Assembly (NCBI GenBank): GCA_003550305.1
Contig: QKYT01000227.1
Coordinates: 44,929 to 77,689, forward strand
DNA: 32,761 nucleotides
Reading direction: 5' to 3'
From: Glomus cerebriforme
Taxonomy: Eukaryota > Glomeromycota > Glomeromycetes > Glomerales > Glomeraceae
In this document: positions 1 through 11,420 of the stretch, one piece after another
Layout: each line of letters opens with the position of its first letter
Numbering within the stretch: the stretch's first letter is position 1
Notes under the pieces: model-generated
Database searches by the model: none
What the model was told of the DNA's origin: nothing
What the model saw: only the letters and a program-made list of their open reading frames with translations
Program-made: the position numbers and the translations under genes

Positions 1-883
1 TTTTTTTTTTACCTTATAGATATGTGATTTACTTAAACGATTCGGAACATTATTATCATTTATATCATCAAAACCAGCTAATACTATACTCTGACTTGTT
101 AAATCAACAGAAATTCTTCCATAATATATATAACAAAATCCAATAAATATTCGAATTAATAATAAACTTAATTCTAAGATTAATACAATAATTTTAGAAA
201 AATTTGTTTCTTCCATAAATCCTTTAACTAATAATATAGAAATACAAGTAATAATTATAAATAATATTGTAAACCAAAATAATATAGTAACTTGTTTATC
301 TTTTGGTAACCATATTGTAGTTAATTTTGAACCAGAATTTGATGTTTGATTAAAACTTAATTTTGGAATTAATCGAAATATATTGGCCAAATAAATTAAA
401 ACTATGCAATATGCTGGTATAAATGATAATTTAAATAATGATACTCTAAAAATTATTTCACTTGAAAAGAGATCTAAAGATGTAACAAGACAACTAAAAC
501 CTCTAAATAAGCAATATATTGCAATCCATAATAATATTAAATTTATAGATGACCATTCATATATTTTCCATATTTTATCATTAGAAAAATTAGGGGAACG
601 ATAAAAATTTGATTTATTTAATTTCCAATATAAAATCAATATTGTTAAAAAGAAGAGGAAGAAATTAAAGATTGACGCGGTTAATAATAGAATCTGAAAT
701 GTTGATGTTATTTTTTCGTCTTTACAATTTTTTATATCAAATCTCCATCTAAAAAGAAAAATTATTATATTTCCAATAAACTCTTTTTTTTTTTTTTAAA
801 AAAAAAAAAAAATTTACTTACTCGCAATATTGTTGATTTAATGTTAAAGAATGATAAGAATAATTAGTTTTAATAAATTCCAT
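1..883 (-). CDS. Multi-pass membrane protein, 5' portion (continues past the left edge)
   Basis: Two exons are visible on the minus strand: 883-822 (ATG at 883) and 748-13. The intron between them has a GTAAGT donor and a pyrimidine-rich TAG acceptor, and the reading frame is kept across it. A further donor (AAG|GTAAAA at 13/12) shows that the coding sequence continues beyond base 1. The roughly 266 visible residues contain about five strongly hydrophobic helices, near residues 38-61, 87-110, 122-146, 173-197 and 205-232. These are joined by short polar loops, with an Asn/Ser-rich loop around 152-162 and a short Cys-containing N-terminus. This pattern indicates an integral membrane protein, perhaps a seven-helix type if more helices follow. 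I do not recognise the family. The missing 3' part prevents a firmer call. Confidence 0.7.
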
Positions 884-2163
884 AATGATAATAAACATAC
901 ATATTTTTTTTTAAAAAAAAAAATCCTTTCAGAAAAAAAAAAAAGTGTATCGTTTTTTTTTTGAAAAAATTCATCTTTAAATAATTTTTTTTTTTTTTTT
1001 TTTACATTATATTGAAAGCGGAATAACATATTATGTATAACGGTAAAGCATATTACCGCTTTTGTTACCTAAGCAGGAATTATCCACCGATCGATTGAAA
1101 AAAAGGAATTTTTTCAAAGGAAAGAGTAAAAAAGAAAAATAAAATATAATAATTCATTATTTTCGTAGAATTTGTGTAAATTTTTTTTAGTTTAAAAGAA
1201 TTTGACCTGAAGAAAAACAAGTTATTCAATTATTATTATTTTTTTTTCTTCGTCTTTGAAATTTTTTTTATATCAAGAATACTAACTACAGATGAAAAGA
1301 TGAACAATATATATGCATCCTGCAGATCAGTAAATTATTATTTACTTTATTAAGATTCGCTGATTTTCTAAATTTATGTTTATTTAATAATTTATTTTAG
1401 TTATTTGTATATTATATTTATTCCGAAATCAAATTTTTTAAAAAAAAAACATTATTGACATATATATTCATATATACGGAAAAAGAAGGGGATTCCAGTT
1501 TGATCACCATATTGTCAATGTTTATTAATCAGATGATATGATTTGGCGTTGAAGGAAGTTTATTCATTATTCAATGAAAAATTAATTATTAATATGGGAG
1601 TATGGGAAGTCTTTGACCGATATACCTCCTTAAATACCAATAATATTTTTTTTACCATTAAAGAAAAATAAAGTAGGGAAATGATAAGAGAATTTAAAAT
1701 TTCAATTGTATTCTTTATTTTATCATTCAACAAAATAATAATATGCAAAATAATAATATGAAATAAGGGTTTAAAAATGATTTACATGTAATAAATTCTA
1801 ACCAAAATTTGATAGAATACCCGATTTTACGTCATTATATATTCGGGATTTTTTGTTAATCAGTCCAATAATAAACCAGGGGTATTATTAAAAATAATTT
1901 AGAATTTCAGCGATTATACACGGCAGAAAACCCTTCTAATAAAGGTAGAAATCCTACATTACTTGGCGAACATAACTACTTTAATTAAAATTTTTAAAAA
2001 TGATCAAGATTTTATTATAGAAAATGTAAAAAAGACTATAAAATTTTCTTAATTATTATTCACATTTTTAAGAAATTAAGGGGTCCCATAGTTTTGGCCA
2101 GGTAGTATATAAAACTCGTATAGAAATTAGGTATTTACTATTTAAATTACAGAGTTGATGGGG

Positions 2164-2201
2164 GTAGGGGTTATCACATGTCAGTTGTGTCAGTCCCCTA
2201 C
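2164..2201. repeat. Inverted repeat (hairpin-capable), GTAGGGG...CCCCTAC
   Basis: GTAGGGG at 2164-2170 is the exact reverse complement of CCCCTAC at 2195-2201. A second nested pair, CACA/TGTG, lies inside the loop. The GC-rich stem stands out in very AT-rich surroundings. It could be a structured RNA element, a transposon end or chance. No flanking gene explains it. Confidence 0.4.
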
Positions 2202-3990
2202 TTCAATTTAACGTGTTCTGAGGCAGAATTCTTTTTTGTAAAAAAGCTATTTTGAATGTTATTCCACAAACCCACAATTAGTTAGTATCATACATACATA
2301 ACATAAAATTTTTGAATTTCGAATGTGTCGCGATTTTTACGATTTTTAATAAAAATATCCACATGTTTAACGCCACATATTTATAATACAAAATAGTTTT
2401 AATTGTTATACAGTAAATTAGTTTTATTCGATTCATAACACCAGATACGCCCGACATAGATCTTGCATATCTCAAATATTTTTAATATTTTTGTTAATTT
2501 AAAGAAAGAGATTTATATTTTTGGTAATTAATAACGTGTAAATAGATTTATTATTAAAGGTAACATGCACGAGAGACGTATTTTGTTTTGTCAATTATGT
2601 GGCTTCGCAAACAATTCTTCTAATGTGTAAAACAAAAAAAAATGCAATTAGGATAATTAAATATTCAGAATGCTTTAAAAGGAAATTAATAAGAAATCGA
2701 AAAAAAGAATGATTACATCTTTTTTTTTTTTAATGGCTGACCCAAATAAATCCAATTAAATTTGCACGAGTTAAAAGAAGTGTGGCTTAGCATTCCATAA
2801 AAATTTTTTATCTGAAAAAAAAAAAAAAAAGTATTTTTTTTGATGAATTTTTTTTTTATTTTTAATATTATAATACTTTTTCTCTAAATTAGTAGATTTG
2901 TTAAGGATAAGCCTAGTTTTCCAGGGAATAAGTTATTAAGAAATAGGGAGAATAAATTTCAAAGATAAAAGATGGTTTGAATCTTTTTTTAAAAAAAAAA
3001 AAAAATAAAAAAATCAAGTTTAAAAACAAACTTGCTTTGTGGCGATGAAAAAAAAACAATCCGATTGTCGATCGATTTGATTTTTGTATGAGTATCGATC
3101 ATAATTTATTGCTGCACGGCCCGATCACAATAATAGAAAAAACAAGAGGAGGCTTAGACTTCAATCAATTTTTTTTTAGTTTTATTACAATAATAAAAAA
3201 ATAAAAATAAAATGGTCAAGATAAAAACCTGATAATAATTAACAAATTTATGGCTGTGTATAAAAGAAAAGTTCTAAATTTAGTAAACGAAAAAAGCCAC
3301 GAAATCTACTGAATCTATTGTTATAGAAAATCCATTTTTATTGGTTGATCGATTATTATATCATTTAAAATCATTTAAAATCATATGAATTTATATAAAT
3401 TTTTAATATGTATAAATATATTTTCGTTATTTAATTATGTCAGGTTATTTTGTGTATCATTTTAAATTGTATTATTTTTTTTCGGAAGTTTAAACCTAAA
3501 GTAAGAAATGTATCTCAACAAACAGGTTAATTAAAAAAAAAACATTTTTCGATCATTAAAAAAAAAAATACATAAAGAGTTGAATCTCAATATAAGATTC
3601 ACAACTTCTTTTTTTTTTTTTTTTTTTTAAAAAATATTATTCTTAACATTTTAATGAAAGCAAAAAGTTGATAAATCAACACGTTTTAACATCTACATCT
3701 CGAAATATATCCAAAATGGATCTCTTTGTAATCTTTTTTCTTAAATATCTCATTTATAGTAAGTAAAAGTATATATATATATTTATAAAAGTTTATAAAA
3801 GTTTAATTTATTTAAAATTTTTTCTTGACTTTTTAGATGATGATATCATTCGAGAAAATGGATGAAAAATAAATGTGTTTGATAACCCAATTTTTAAATC
3901 AAATTTTTCTTCATTTCTCAATTAATTTTTAATTGAAAGTGAAAGGAAAATTTTTAACGCGTTTCGTCGCATTTTGTGAGAAAAAAAAAA

Positions 3991-4064
3991 TATTCATTAT
4001 TTATTATTTATTTTATTTTATTTATTTATTTATTTTTTTTTATCATTATTATTATTATTATTTT
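3991..4064. repeat. Imperfect TTTA / ATT microsatellite
   Basis: Runs of TTTA and TTATT give way to a purer ATT trinucleotide run near 4047-4064. The overlapping open frames here encode only Phe/Ile/Tyr-rich low-complexity sequence and are not genes. Confidence 0.65.
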
Positions 4065-4288
4065 AACATTTCCCGCACACTTCCTTTTTTTTTTAATAAA
4101 AAAAAAAGAGGACTATACTAAAATTCGTCGCATTTTAATTTTGTCCATTGATTATCATTAATCATTTGGGACAAAAAAAAAATTTCTTTTTTTTTTCACA
4201 ACATTTTATTATTGTACATTAAAAAAAAAAAAAAAATTCCATTTATACGTTCCTTTAAATACTTAATTCCTCCTTTTGTATTTCTTTA

Positions 4289-4389
4289 CCTTTTAATCCC
4301 ATTAAATTCATTTCTTTTTAATCCCTTTTGAATTCATTTCCTTTTAATCCCTTTTCAAATTCATATCCCTTTAATCCCTTTTCAAATTC
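4289..4389. repeat. Tandem repeat, about 4 copies of a 26-27 bp unit
   Basis: Four consecutive units share a core of TTTTAATCCC followed by a T-rich segment and AATTCAT. They lie at about 4289-4313, 4314-4339, 4340-4366 and 4367-4389. The last two units are nearly identical and the first is the most diverged. No coding frame runs through the array. Confidence 0.7.
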
Positions 4390-6069
4390 TCCACCTCATA
4401 ATAATCTTGTTGTATAATTTTGTCTTTTTATAATTTTTATTCATTTATATATGTAATATATCACTTGTCTTTTTATCCCCTGCTATTTATAAATTTCGAC
4501 AAATAGAATATCTAACTTATCTTTTATACATACAAACCAAAAATATTCACAATTGTATATGCTAAGCTAAATTACTCACCTTTCTTTTTTAACCTTACCT
4601 CCTTTTATACGAAATTATGAAATATCAAATACCTTTATAAAAATTAAAATCTATATAAATAAATTATTTAAGACGCGTATTTTTTTTAAAAAAAAATTAA
4701 AAAAAATATATATAATTAAATAAAAATAAAAAATATGTATATATATATACAGTATATACTATATTTATAGATTATAAAATACAAGGATCTTAAATTTTAT
4801 TATTTTATTTTTTCTTTATACAGTATGTTAAACTGATATAAAACATTACTGAAACATTTCGAGAAATACTCTCTCCATAAAAGTTAATTTTAATAATTTC
4901 TTTGATCCAATTCATTGCAATTCATTGGATATACAATACAATATGGAAATTCAATTATCCCATATTTAATAAACTGTATTAAAAATTAAAAACAAAAAAA
5001 AAAAAATCTTTATTTTATAAACAAATCGATTTAACGTTTTTCAACCTGTCTTCCAAGAAATTTTTTTTTTTAAAAAAAAGAGGGACATCGTGTTTAATTA
5101 AAACCCTAAATCATAATTCATAAATAAATCATACTAAATCATAATATCCGATCACAGAATTCTAATTACCAGAATTGGTTAACCCGTCAAAAACAGATAT
5201 ATATATAATAAATGTAAGTTAAATAAATAAACGGATATATATACATATATATATATTTCTATCCAAATTAAGTTATAAATTTTGACATGTTTAAGTTTTT
5301 GAAATTTAATTGGAAGAAAGAGAAATATGGTTAATTAAACCAAAAAGATTTTCAGGTTTCTAATATTTATGATGAATCTTTAGTTTCAAACTTGTAAGAT
5401 TAGTCAAAATTAGTCGGAATATTATTAATCAAAGAACCTTATTCAGGAAATTTGGCGTCACAATGATAATGCTATTATTTAAAAATTTTTATTAATTCAT
5501 TTTAAAAAAAAAACTTGAAAAACTTGTCCAATAAATTTCACTCGTTTTTTAGTGGTAGGAACCTTAATCCATAAATGCTGCGTCGATTGTAACAGGTCCC
5601 GAATTTTTTTTTTTTTTTAACATCGGATTTGTTATACAGCTTGATAAATCGAGATTTCATGCATTACATCGTGAAATTTACTACATTGAAATATACTGTA
5701 TAACTAGTATGCTTTAGTATATATTTTTTTTTATTTCGATCGTGGCGAAATTATAGTATATACATTTTAACTATTTAAAGGTTATTTTATATTAAAGGGC
5801 CTTTTGAGTCAAATTAAGGAAGGTTCAAATTTATTGGATTATTAATCATTATAGTCTATATTGTTGAGCCTTCTAGAAATTATTATTATTTTTTTTTTTT
5901 TCTAGTCAGGAGATTTCTTTTCTTTATTTCTAGGATAAATTAAGTTGATTAACATAAAAAGATAACCATTTGATCGTTATAAAAAATAATAATCATTTCA
6001 TAGAATTTCTTTTTCTTCACTTGGTAAAAGTTTATTTTAAAGTTCCACCCAATTAGGTATTGTTTATTG

Positions 6070-6078
6070 TATATAAAG
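6070..6078 (+). promoter_or_regulatory. TATA-box candidate for the R3H-domain gene
   Basis: TATATAAAG lies 47 nt upstream of the ATG at 6125. That spacing would place transcription initiation just before 6125 and supports use of the upstream first exon. It is a motif match in AT-rich DNA only. Confidence 0.4.
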
Positions 6079-6124
6079 CTAGATTACGTACTATTACGAA
6101 ATATTTTTAATATTTTAGTATAGC

Positions 6125-7643
6125 ATGGGAAAATCATTGGTCACACTATTTTCCTGTTTATTGATATATAAATGTAACAAATCAATTTATCATATGGTAA
6201 AACCTTTTTTTAAAAAGGTTCTTCCCCTTTTTTTTTTTTTATATATATATATTTTTCGAACTATACAATTTGAACTGCGCACACAATTTCTTCTTTTTTC
6301 TTTAGAAAGAAATGATTGAAAATGAAATTGATTTAGATGATTTAGATATTTCTGATAAGGAAGAATTTCTTGAATCCTTAAAAGAACCTCAAAAACTTGC
6401 ATTAGAAATTTGTCCAGTTGAAACTTGGACACAAATAATTTCAAATATTGAAGATATTTCAACATTAACTGCTTTATCTTTAACATGTTCAACATTAAGA
6501 GTATTAACCAAACAACAATTATTAGATCAAATGGTAAATGTTCCTCCATTAAATAAATTATACCTTTATACTAAAAAAGAACATCCTGAATTTACAAATC
6601 AAAATGAAATTATATTTAAAATGCATAAATATATTGATAAAGTTGTAATTGAAGAAAGTGAAGTTGAACCATCAAAATGGACTGATAATATGTATGAATG
6701 GGATGGTTATAATGAATCATCGGATGTTTGGACAAATCAAAAAGATTTTAGAAAAGAAGTTGGTAGAAAAGGAAAAGCTAAATCTAAATATTATATTGAA
6801 TGGGAAAAGAATGTTGAAAGTAAGAAAAAATTGTTTAGACGTGAATTGGCAAAATGTTGGGCTGTTGCTGGAAAATTGTTTCCATTTAGGTAAAAATCTA
6901 TTAAATAAAACATTAATATTATGATTTTATTTATTTACTTATTTTTTGAAAAAATCAGTTATTATTATTATTATCATTATTATTTTTAAAAAAAAAATTA
7001 TTATTTTTCTTTTTTAAATCTCAGTCATACTGAGAATAAAGAATGGAAAAAGAAACGTCAAGAAAAAATGAATACTGAAAATAATGATGAATCACCTCCG
7101 GTAGAAAAAGAAAGTAAGTCACGTCATTCACAAAAACAACAATCAAGTCAACAATCAAGTCAACCTTCAAGTCAACCTTCAAGTCAACAACAACGTCATC
7201 AAATGAGATCGTCCGCCTCTACAAATCAAAAGCCACCAAAGGCACCAAGACGTAGAGATTCAGAAAATTCTGAAAATAATAATTGGAAATTTTCCCATGA
7301 AATACGTAATCAACCTAAACCAAGAAGACCAAATATGGGTAAAGGGGAAGAAGATTTTAATCGTACAATCTTGACAAATTATGTTACTCCAAAAAATTTT
7401 AATTCGGGTGTAGATTTTGAAGGATTTTCTCATGATGATTTAACCGCTTTAATGATTAAAGTTTTGAAAAGATTTGATATAAGTGATGAAAGAGTCTTGA
7501 AATTTCCAAAAGAATTAAGTCCTTATCAAAGGAAACAATTACATCGACAAGCTGAAATTCGTGGATTAAAAAGTATTAGTTTTGGTGAAGGTGATGGTAG
7601 ATTTTTGGTTGTTATGAGACAAGATGTTACAATCTTTCGTTAA
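6125..7643 (+). CDS. R3H-domain protein with F-box-like N-terminal region
   Basis: The model has three exons: 6125-6196, 6306-6889 and 7025-7643. Donors are ATG|GTAAAA and TTTAG|GTAAAA, acceptors are CTTTAG and CTCAG, and phases agree, giving 424 residues. Residues near 54-90 resemble an F-box (an LxxEICP start, then LxxLxLTCSxLRxL). A Gln/Ser-rich linker follows around residues 257-277, then a basic Arg/Pro/Lys segment. The C-terminal 50 residues match an R3H domain: residues 388-392 (RKQLH) give the Arg-x3-His signature, followed by a GLKS segment and GEGDGRFLVV. R3H domains bind single-stranded nucleic acid; F-boxes recruit SCF ubiquitin ligase through Skp1. The R3H call is firm and the F-box call is tentative. 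If the first exon is untranslated, the start is ATG 6312 and the protein has 398 residues. The TATA motif at 6070 favours 6125. Confidence 0.82.
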
Positions 7644-8153
7644 ACTATTATTATAGTTTTTTAATTCGTTTAATTTATTTGTTTTTTTTTTTTGAGTTTT
7701 CTTTTTAAAAACTTTACTATGCATTGTAGCTTTTTTTCTTTGTTTAATTTGAAATAAAGTAAGGTACCTTGCAAAGTTAAAATTTTAATGTGGTGGCGCA
7801 GAAAATACGTTGTAAGATTTAAAGTATTTAACGATTATACTTCTTACAATTCTTTTACATTCAATAATTGAAAGATTTGTGATTATATGTTGTACAAAAA
7901 CGAAAATACTCAAAAGATTGATTTTCCTTTAAGAACTTTTTATAGTTGATCTTCACTGCACAGTGGAATGGGTTTTTTTTTCTGTTCATGACCAAAATGA
8001 GAAAGTAATATATTGCTGCGCTTTGTGTAAGTAAAAAGTTGTACAGATACGTGGAACAATCGGAATGGGAAACATTTTGGCTGAAAAAGTATACCTATAA
8101 GGATATAACTAAACATAAATAGGTATTTACTAAATCTTTTTTTTTTTCTTTAC

Positions 8154-8184
<31 letters not shown>

Positions 8185-8295
8185 TTTTTTTTTTTTTATG
8201 ATCTGATTTGATTTTTTTTCTATTGATTAAGGTTCATATCACAAAAGAGAATCATTATTAAGTATTCAATTTCAAAATTCGTTTAAATAAAAGAA
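7644..8295. other. Non-coding spacer with T12-A18-T13 block
   Basis: No gene is seen. The main feature is a homopolymer block at 8155-8197 (T12, A18, T13), about 100 nt upstream of the next start codon. Such poly(dA:dT) tracts commonly exclude nucleosomes in fungal promoters. Confidence 0.6.
8155..8197. repeat. T12-A18-T13 homopolymer block
   Basis: Three adjacent homopolymer runs (T 8155-8166, A 8167-8184, T 8185-8197) make an almost self-complementary segment just upstream of the BTB gene at 8296. It is the longest of many T(n)A(n) junctions in the window. Confidence 0.8.
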
Positions 8296-9140
8296 ATGGG
8301 GGATTACAATTTAAATAAAGAACGAATTATATTAAATGTTGGTGGAATTAAGGTAAAAATTTTTGATAAAATTTAATACATCTTACTTTATCATCTCAAT
8401 TTTTTTACAATTGATTCCTTTTCGAATTCATATGATTCATTTACTTTTATCAGTATGAAACATATCGATCTACTTTAACGGCATATCCAGATACATTACT
8501 TGGAACGATGTTTCAACAACGGAATCATGCATTATTGCATCCAACAAATAATAATGAATATTTTATTGATCGTAATGGAAGAGCATTTCATTATATATTA
8601 GAATTTTATCGTACAGGAGAAATTCTTTGGCCAAGTTATGAAGATAATGATAACGAAACAATAACTCGAAAAGAACTTTTGAAAGAATTGGATTATTTTC
8701 AAATTCCAATGAAAGAAATGTCACCTGATAATTACAATATAAGTGCTGAAGAAGAATATAAATTATTAGCAATAAAATTGGATGGATTTGTAAAAGCATT
8801 ATTAGAATCTATACATTTAGCAAGACAAAATTATCAAAATATTTTACATGTAAAATTTTATGATAGATTACCAGCAAAAGATGTACCAAAAATGATTCAT
8901 TCTCAACCTGATATTGATAAATTATTAAAACCTTATGTTGCTAGTGGATATTTTATGTTAGAAATGTTTCCTAAACCTATTGAATATCATATTAAAAGTT
9001 TTTTACCTGATATAAGATGGAGTTTAGATAAGAGATATAAATATGAACCTGAACCAACTTATTTTGATTTAAAAATTATTGGTAGTGTTTTTGATAAAAA
9101 TGAAGTTCTTAAATATTCTTCTCTTAACAAAAATTTATAG
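8296..9140 (+). CDS. BTB/POZ (potassium-channel T1, KCTD-type) domain protein
   Basis: Two exons, 8296-8352 and 8454-9140, are separated by a 101-nt GT-AG intron in phase 0, giving 247 residues. Residues about 9-105 form a T1-type BTB fold: RIILNVGGIKYET at the start, then STLTAYPDTLLGTMF, NEYFIDRNGRAFHYILEFYRTGE and a closing ELLKELDYFQIP. No membrane helix is present, so this is a soluble KCTD-like protein and not a channel. KCTD proteins oligomerise and often act as cullin-3 substrate adaptors; that role is inference here. Residues 115-247 form a module shared with the paralogues at 23093-23900 and 25775-26915, with the motif LLKPYVASGYFML near residue 200. The intron after GIK is in the same position in all three intact copies. 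Confidence 0.9.
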
Positions 9141-10520
9141 GAGGACTTTTTTTTTTTGTGATTAATATTTTTTTGAGTAAAAAATTGGTTTTTTTTTTTT
9201 TTTTTCTTAGTTTTTTTTAGAGTAGAAAAAAGTATATATACCCTTTTTTTTAAAAAATAATCCTTAATAACAAATTACAAGCAATATAGAGTAAATTTAG
9301 AATTAAACCATTTGATTCAAGAAACTATGATTACTTACATAATAAATCATTATTATATACATCATCAACGAAAACGATACGCGATCATTAGATTATTAGT
9401 TTATATTTGTTTAAAAATCTTTATTATATTCTCCTTTTCGATCATGAAACAAAATAATATATCATCCAATTTTTTTGCACAATCATCACGCGTCATGATA
9501 AGATTATGCAACGACCAATCATAGTCCAAATTACTTCTCCAAGCATTTCTGGAATTTTATCAAAATCTTTTAATTATATTGAAGGGACACTTTCATCATG
9601 AATAGTTTTTTTTTAAAGAAAGGGAATGTATATGGTGTCAGATTGTCAGCCGATGTAAATATATATAACAGTCACGATTCTTTTTTTTTAAAAAAAAAAG
9701 TTCATTTGATTCGTTTCTTAATTACGATTTATCCATTATAGATCACGTGACTGGATAAAACGCGTTAAAAAGATTTATTATCTTATTTTACTTATTGTTC
9801 ATATAGCAGATAGTAAAATCGACCTTTTTTTATTATAGTAGATTTCATTAAAATACAATCCTGATCTGTCGAACCGTAAATTCGTTAGAATCACCGATAA
9901 AGATATGTCTCGCGTAAGTATAAACTTGGTATATGCATCATATTATGTTACATATAGACCATAAGGTACAAATCGATATTACCAATCGAAATCAATATAA
10001 CATTTTTTGATGATTCTATAGAACTTTTGTAAAAACATCTGAAAGTATCGAGAAAATGCTATTTTCTTCGCCAAAAAGTTAGATTACCAACAGGACTTAT
10101 AAAAAAGCTTTGATATGACAAAGGCCAAAGGGTAGAAATAATTATTTGTCAAATTTTTTGTTCTACTATAATTTAATTTTAAAATTTTTTTAAAAAATAT
10201 TTATACCAGATTTGGCGTGAAGCACTTATCATATATTAGGATACCTAATGAATAATGGTAAAAAATATATAATTTTAATATAATGTAATTTCCATAATTT
10301 TTTTCTCATCAAATATCTTGAATTAATTATTATTAACATTTAATTGCAAAAAAAAAAAAAAAATTTAAAAACATTTATATTTATATTTTGTTTATATTTT
10401 AAAAAATTATATTACAGATTTCCTAAAAATAATCACGAATAATAATCAAATATACCAAAAACCTTTTTTTTCAAGTCTATCCCATAATTAAATAAAGAAA
10501 GAAAAAATTATATCTTTTTT
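9141..10520. other. Non-coding interval
   Basis: No supported gene. There are scattered T and A tracts, a T(n)A(n) junction near 9681-9700 and a CACGTG palindrome at 9744-9749. A 70-codon open frame at 9312-9524 lacks an ATG at its start and any recognisable composition, so it is treated as chance. Confidence 0.6.
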
Positions 10521-11082
10521 TTAAGTTGATTTTTCTTTTAATTCATCAGATTCTTCTGGTTCATGCTTATCTTGATCGGATTGAACTGAGGGAAGCCATT
10601 GAATAGGATGTTGATTATAAAATGACCAAGGTGGAAGCACAATCTTTTGTTTTTTTTGTTAAAGGAAAAAAAAAAGATTTTATGTAAGAAATTGGTATCA
10701 ACTATCAAATTGATTAAATTGATATATAAAGTTGTATGAATTAATTACATACTAAAGCAGTAATAAAAATTCCACCGCCAAAGATTTGAAAAGTCAAAAG
10801 AAGATTTTGAAGCAAAAATCCTACAACAAACCCAATAACCTAAAAATATAATAAATGAAATAACTAAATTGTATATATTAAAATCTTTTTCTTATAATAA
10901 AAAATATATTAAAGATCATATATACCGCAAATAAAATGATTCCCACTTGAGAAATTAATTCAGCCCGTTTTTGACCTTCAAAATCCTAAAACAAACAAAA
11001 AAAGTTATATATTTTATAAAAAAAATTAACATTCAAAATAATAATCATCAAATACTCTTACAATTTTCCATTCGAACCACAT
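10521..11082 (-). CDS. SPC1: Signal peptidase complex subunit 1 (SPC1/SPCS1)
   Basis: Four small exons on the minus strand (11082-11062, 10985-10926, 10839-10753, 10643-10521) are joined by three phase-0 GT-AG introns of 76, 86 and 109 nt, giving 96 residues. The order matches the SPC12 family. It has a short WFEWKIDFEGQKRAE N-terminus, two membrane helices (about residues 17-35 and 42-58), the conserved PPWSFYNQHPIQWLP segment (61-75), and an acidic/Lys-rich cytosolic tail. Length is typical of the family (about 95-105). SPC1 is an ER-membrane accessory subunit of signal peptidase that helps exclude transmembrane segments from cleavage. It is divergent from the TPR gene at 11421, with 338 bp between the two start codons. 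No long open frame reveals this gene; it was found by reading the exons. Confidence 0.93.
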
Positions 11083-11226
11083 TGTAGAAAATAAAAATTA
11101 ATAATGTTGCAATTTACTTAAAATAAAATTAATAAATCTAATTAAATTAAATTTTTGATAAAAGTTCTTAAATAATTATAACCTAAAAAGAAATACTACA
11201 TTCGATAAAAAAGATTGAATGGTTCC

Positions 11227-11235
11227 CTTTATATA
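11227..11235 (-). promoter_or_regulatory. TATA-box candidate for SPC1
   Basis: On the minus strand this reads TATATAAAG, 145 nt upstream of the SPC1 start at 11082, inside the divergent intergenic region. It is a motif match only. Confidence 0.3.
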
Positions 11236-11358
11236 TTTTTCAAAGTTACTTTTGTACAACAAAACGTGGAGCTAATTGATTAATCGCCTAAATTGATTGG
11301 GTATTGTTATAATTGATCATCATTTCTATATACAGATTGAAAATCTTTTTTTAACGGG

Positions 11359-11365
11359 TATAAAA
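11359..11365 (+). promoter_or_regulatory. TATA-box candidate for the TTC27-like gene
   Basis: TATAAAA lies about 56 nt before the ATG at 11421, directly preceded by GC bases (CGGG). The ATG at 11366, immediately beside this motif, would then lie upstream of transcription initiation. The 15-base A tract just before 11421 would be in the 5' leader. Confidence 0.4.
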
Positions 11366-11420
11366 ATGCTTACAAATAAATCTGTTTACCGATTTATATT
11401 TTCTTAAAAAAAAAAAAAAA

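Larger units (their letters stand above)
884..6124. other. Long non-coding interval with microsatellites and homopolymer blocks
   Basis: I see no convincing gene in these 5.2 kb. All frames are interrupted by frequent stops, and the few short open frames are poly-Lys/Phe artefacts of A and T tracts. The interval holds T(n)A(n) blocks (about 909-922, 2988-3005, 3608-3633, 5060-5079), AT-dinucleotide runs (about 3766-3783, 4735-4751, 5198-5207, 5245-5258), a TTTA/ATT-rich stretch near 3991-4064, a 27-bp tandem repeat at 4289-4389 and a hairpin-capable segment at 2164-2201. Decayed mobile elements could be hidden here, but none is recognisable by eye. Confidence 0.6.

Noticed and set aside
844..1029. 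61-codon minus-strand frame
   Set aside because: Mostly Lys and Phe from A and T tracts. The real first exon of the left-edge gene starts at 883 in another frame.
6190..6549. 119-codon minus-strand open frame
   Set aside because: It overlaps the R3H-domain gene antisense and includes poly-Lys from a T tract; its composition mirrors the real gene on the plus strand.
9312..9524. 70-codon plus-strand frame
   Set aside because: It has no ATG at its beginning, no domain and ordinary intergenic composition.
11366..11408. Upstream ORF before the TTC27-like gene
   Set aside because: Its ATG lies directly beside the TATA candidate, so it is probably upstream of transcription initiation.
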